Shown: piece after piece, positions 59,755 through 64,000 of the stretch
Position numbering within the stretch: the first letter of the stretch is position 1
Layout of the letters: each line of letters opens with the position of its first letter
The notes under the pieces: model-generated
Databases searched by the model: none
Told to the model about the DNA's origin: nothing
What the model saw: the letters and a program-made list of their open reading frames with translations, nothing else
Made by a program: the position numbers and the translations under genes
NCBI RefSeq assembly: GCF_002099425.1
Contig: NW_018344106.1
Coordinates: 1,091,001 to 1,155,000, forward strand
Direction of reading: 5' to 3'
Length of the DNA stretch: 64,000 bases
Origin: Phascolarctos cinereus
Lineage: Eukaryota; Chordata; Mammalia; Diprotodontia; Phascolarctidae

Positions 59755-59865
59755 AGTCCAGTCCCCTCATTTGACTGATGAGGACACTGAGGCCCAGGGT
59801 GACAGGCCCAAGGTCACCCCCAGTCAGGAAATGACAGAACCAGGGTTCGATCTCAGATCTTAGGA
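59755..59865 (-). repeat. MIR-like SINE
   Basis: 'tgactgatgaggacactgag', 'gcccaaggtcaccccc' and 'gaaccagggttcgatctcag' (reverse-complement MIR). Confidence 0.75.
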
Positions 59866-60215
59866 TTCCAAGTCCTCCTCTGGCTAGAACATGGCACTTG
59901 AGCTAGGCTCTGGAACAACTCTAGTTCCTAACTACTTTGGCATAGCGAACCCCTAGAGAGAGACTATGTCTTCTCAGCCAATCGGAACACACTTAACGTT
60001 TAGCATGACCCCAGTTCCTCAGAGTGTTCACGCTTAGTCTGAAGTCACTTAGTCTAAGCAGAGTAGACTGACTGAATTTCCTCAATCGATGCCCCACGTT
60101 TAGACTTCTCTGTGTATACTACATTGTTTCCTCTGATAAATGTCAGTTCCTTGAGAGCGCAGATTGTCCTTGTCTCCCCAGCGTCTAGCGCTGTGCCAGA
60201 CACAGAGTAACGCTT

Positions 60216-60379
60216 GTTTGTTTGTTTGTTGTTGTTGTTTTAGCAGTTGGGCTTAAGTGACTTGCCCAGGGTCACACAGCTAGTACATGTCAAGTGTTTG
60301 GCCTGAGGTCGGATTTGAACTCAGGCACTCCTGACTCCAGGGCTTGTGCTCTATCCACTGCGCCACCTAGCTGCCGCAG
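60216..60379 (-). mobile_element. tRNA-derived SINE with 15-base target duplication, inside an L2
   Basis: Minus-strand head CGGCAGCTAGGTGGCGCAGT with the A-rich tail seen as TTTGTTTGTTTGTTGTTG. It is flanked by 'cacagagtaacgctt' (60201-60215) and 'cacagagtaatgctt' (60380-60394). The interrupted L2 3' end runs from about 60100 and resumes to about 60415. Confidence 0.9.
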
Positions 60380-60480
60380 CACAGAGTAATGCTTAACAGA
60401 TGTTTGTTCATGGATTGAGATGCAAAAGAGGCAGTGAAATGAGGCAAAATTCTTCCCAGTAACTCCAGAGCGTTGCTAGT

Positions 60481-60545
60481 AATCAGTCAACATTTATTAA
60501 GCACCTACTATGTGCTAGGCACTGTGCTAAACGCAGGATCCATTC
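60481..60545 (+). repeat. Fragment of the 'tactatgtgctaggcactgtgct' dispersed repeat
   Basis: 'gtcaacatttattaagcacc' followed by 'ctatgtgctaggcactgtgc'. 60546-61364 beyond it has only a MIR fragment near 61200-61245. Confidence 0.7.
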
Positions 60546-61388
60546 CATAGGTGAAGAAAGGCAAAGGCTTGCCCAAAGCGACGGAAGATTGTTGGTGTCT
60601 GGAGTGCCAGCTCTGCCTAAGTCTAGACAAGTCTAAGCCTAGTCTGTAAGCACATTGCTGCTTGTTCGGCCTCTGACTGAACAGGACAATTGGAGGGAGG
60701 GTGCTTAGGAGCCTGGCTCTGTGGGGGATGAAGCCCAGGCTGTCTGGCCCCTTTCCTCCTTCTGCTTTATGGAGGGTAGCCAGGAAACAGGGAAGTTGCA
60801 GTCTCTGGTCTTCCCTTTCCCTTCTACAAGAGGAGTCAACAAACGTGGCAAAGGACCAGCAAGGACTTCAGGAACCCATAGAACCAGACCAGGAATTCCT
60901 AGCTGATGGCTCAAGGGGGTCATAAATCATTCCCTGGCGAGGGTCAGCTGAGGTCCAGCGAGAGCGTCTTTAGATGACTCTGGTGACCTGTCCCCCGGTC
61001 CACAGCCCCACAGCCTGAGGTCTTGACCAGCGTTTGATTAGGATCTGAGCCAGGAGGGGAAGGGCCTGTGGTAGGACAGCCTTGAATCTTCTGAGCTGCT
61101 CAAAAGGTGCCCGAGGGGGGGGACAACAAAGAACAGGGACTCAGAGTCAGGAGGGACTGATTGGAATCGTGCCTCAGGTGGGACTGCAAGTCAAGTCATC
61201 TCTGAGCTTCAGTTTCCTCATTTGTAAAATGGGGATAACATTCCCTGGAGTCCTCACATATGATCTGAATGCCAGCCACAGCAAGGATGGGGGTGGGGGT
61301 GAGGTGGGAATGACCACTGCAAGACCGGACATAGAAATGGAGTTTCTTCTTGGGTTTCCTGCAGCCTAACTTGTGACCCCTGGCAAAG

Positions 61389-64000
<2,612 letters not shown>

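Noticed and set aside
60300-60379. tRNA gene (B-box-like 'gagttcaaat' sequence)
   Set aside because: The tRNA-like heads here and at 49, 7317 and 36425 belong to SINEs and lack a full cloverleaf.

Overview
This window is a piece of a mammalian chromosome, most likely from a marsupial. Its genes have introns with GT-AG sites and typical vertebrate protein sequences. Its repeats include many tRNA-headed SINEs with an RTE/BovB-like tail, a half-L1 (HAL1)-like element and an endogenous retrovirus, alongside old L2 and MIR copies; this combination is what points to a marsupial. The gene order P2RX5 - EMC6 - TAX1BP3 - CTNS - SHPK - TRPV1 matches human 17p13.2, so the block is conserved synteny. Gene names rest on remembered family sequences, not on a database search.

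Layout. 1-7.3 kb: the 3' two thirds of P2RX5 (+), an ATP-gated cation channel, entering from the left. 7.5-9.05 kb: EMC6 (-), a small ER membrane complex subunit. 8.95-9.28 kb: a CpG-rich divergent promoter shared by EMC6 and TAX1BP3. 9.28-15.67 kb: TAX1BP3 (+), a single-PDZ protein whose second coding exon carries an apparent 2-base insertion. 16.2-24.05 kb: CTNS (-), the lysosomal cystine exporter; its nine downstream coding exons are clear, but the exon with the start codon is only a candidate. 23.98-24.28 kb: a second CpG-rich divergent promoter, for CTNS and SHPK. 24.28-34.95 kb: SHPK (+), sedoheptulokinase, complete in seven exons. 35-61 kb: a long gene-poor interval made mostly of repeats. 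It includes a solo LTR, a 3' L1 end, and a nest in which an old repeat holds a HAL1-like element whose 5' region in turn holds a broken retrovirus. 61.4-63.0 kb: the first four coding exons of TRPV1 (+), continuing beyond the right edge.

The genes are neighbours and do not form one pathway. CTNS exports cystine from lysosomes; SHPK feeds sedoheptulose into the pentose phosphate pathway; P2RX5 and TRPV1 are cation channels of sensory and immune cells. The shared logic is regulatory: two head-to-head promoters, and two tail-to-tail gene ends (P2RX5/EMC6 and TAX1BP3/CTNS). The most notable points are the TAX1BP3 frameshift, an intact P2RX5 exon 10 (the exon often lost in humans), a microsatellite serving as a splice-acceptor tract, a tandem duplication next to the CTNS/SHPK promoter, and the nested transposon stack at 41-51 kb.
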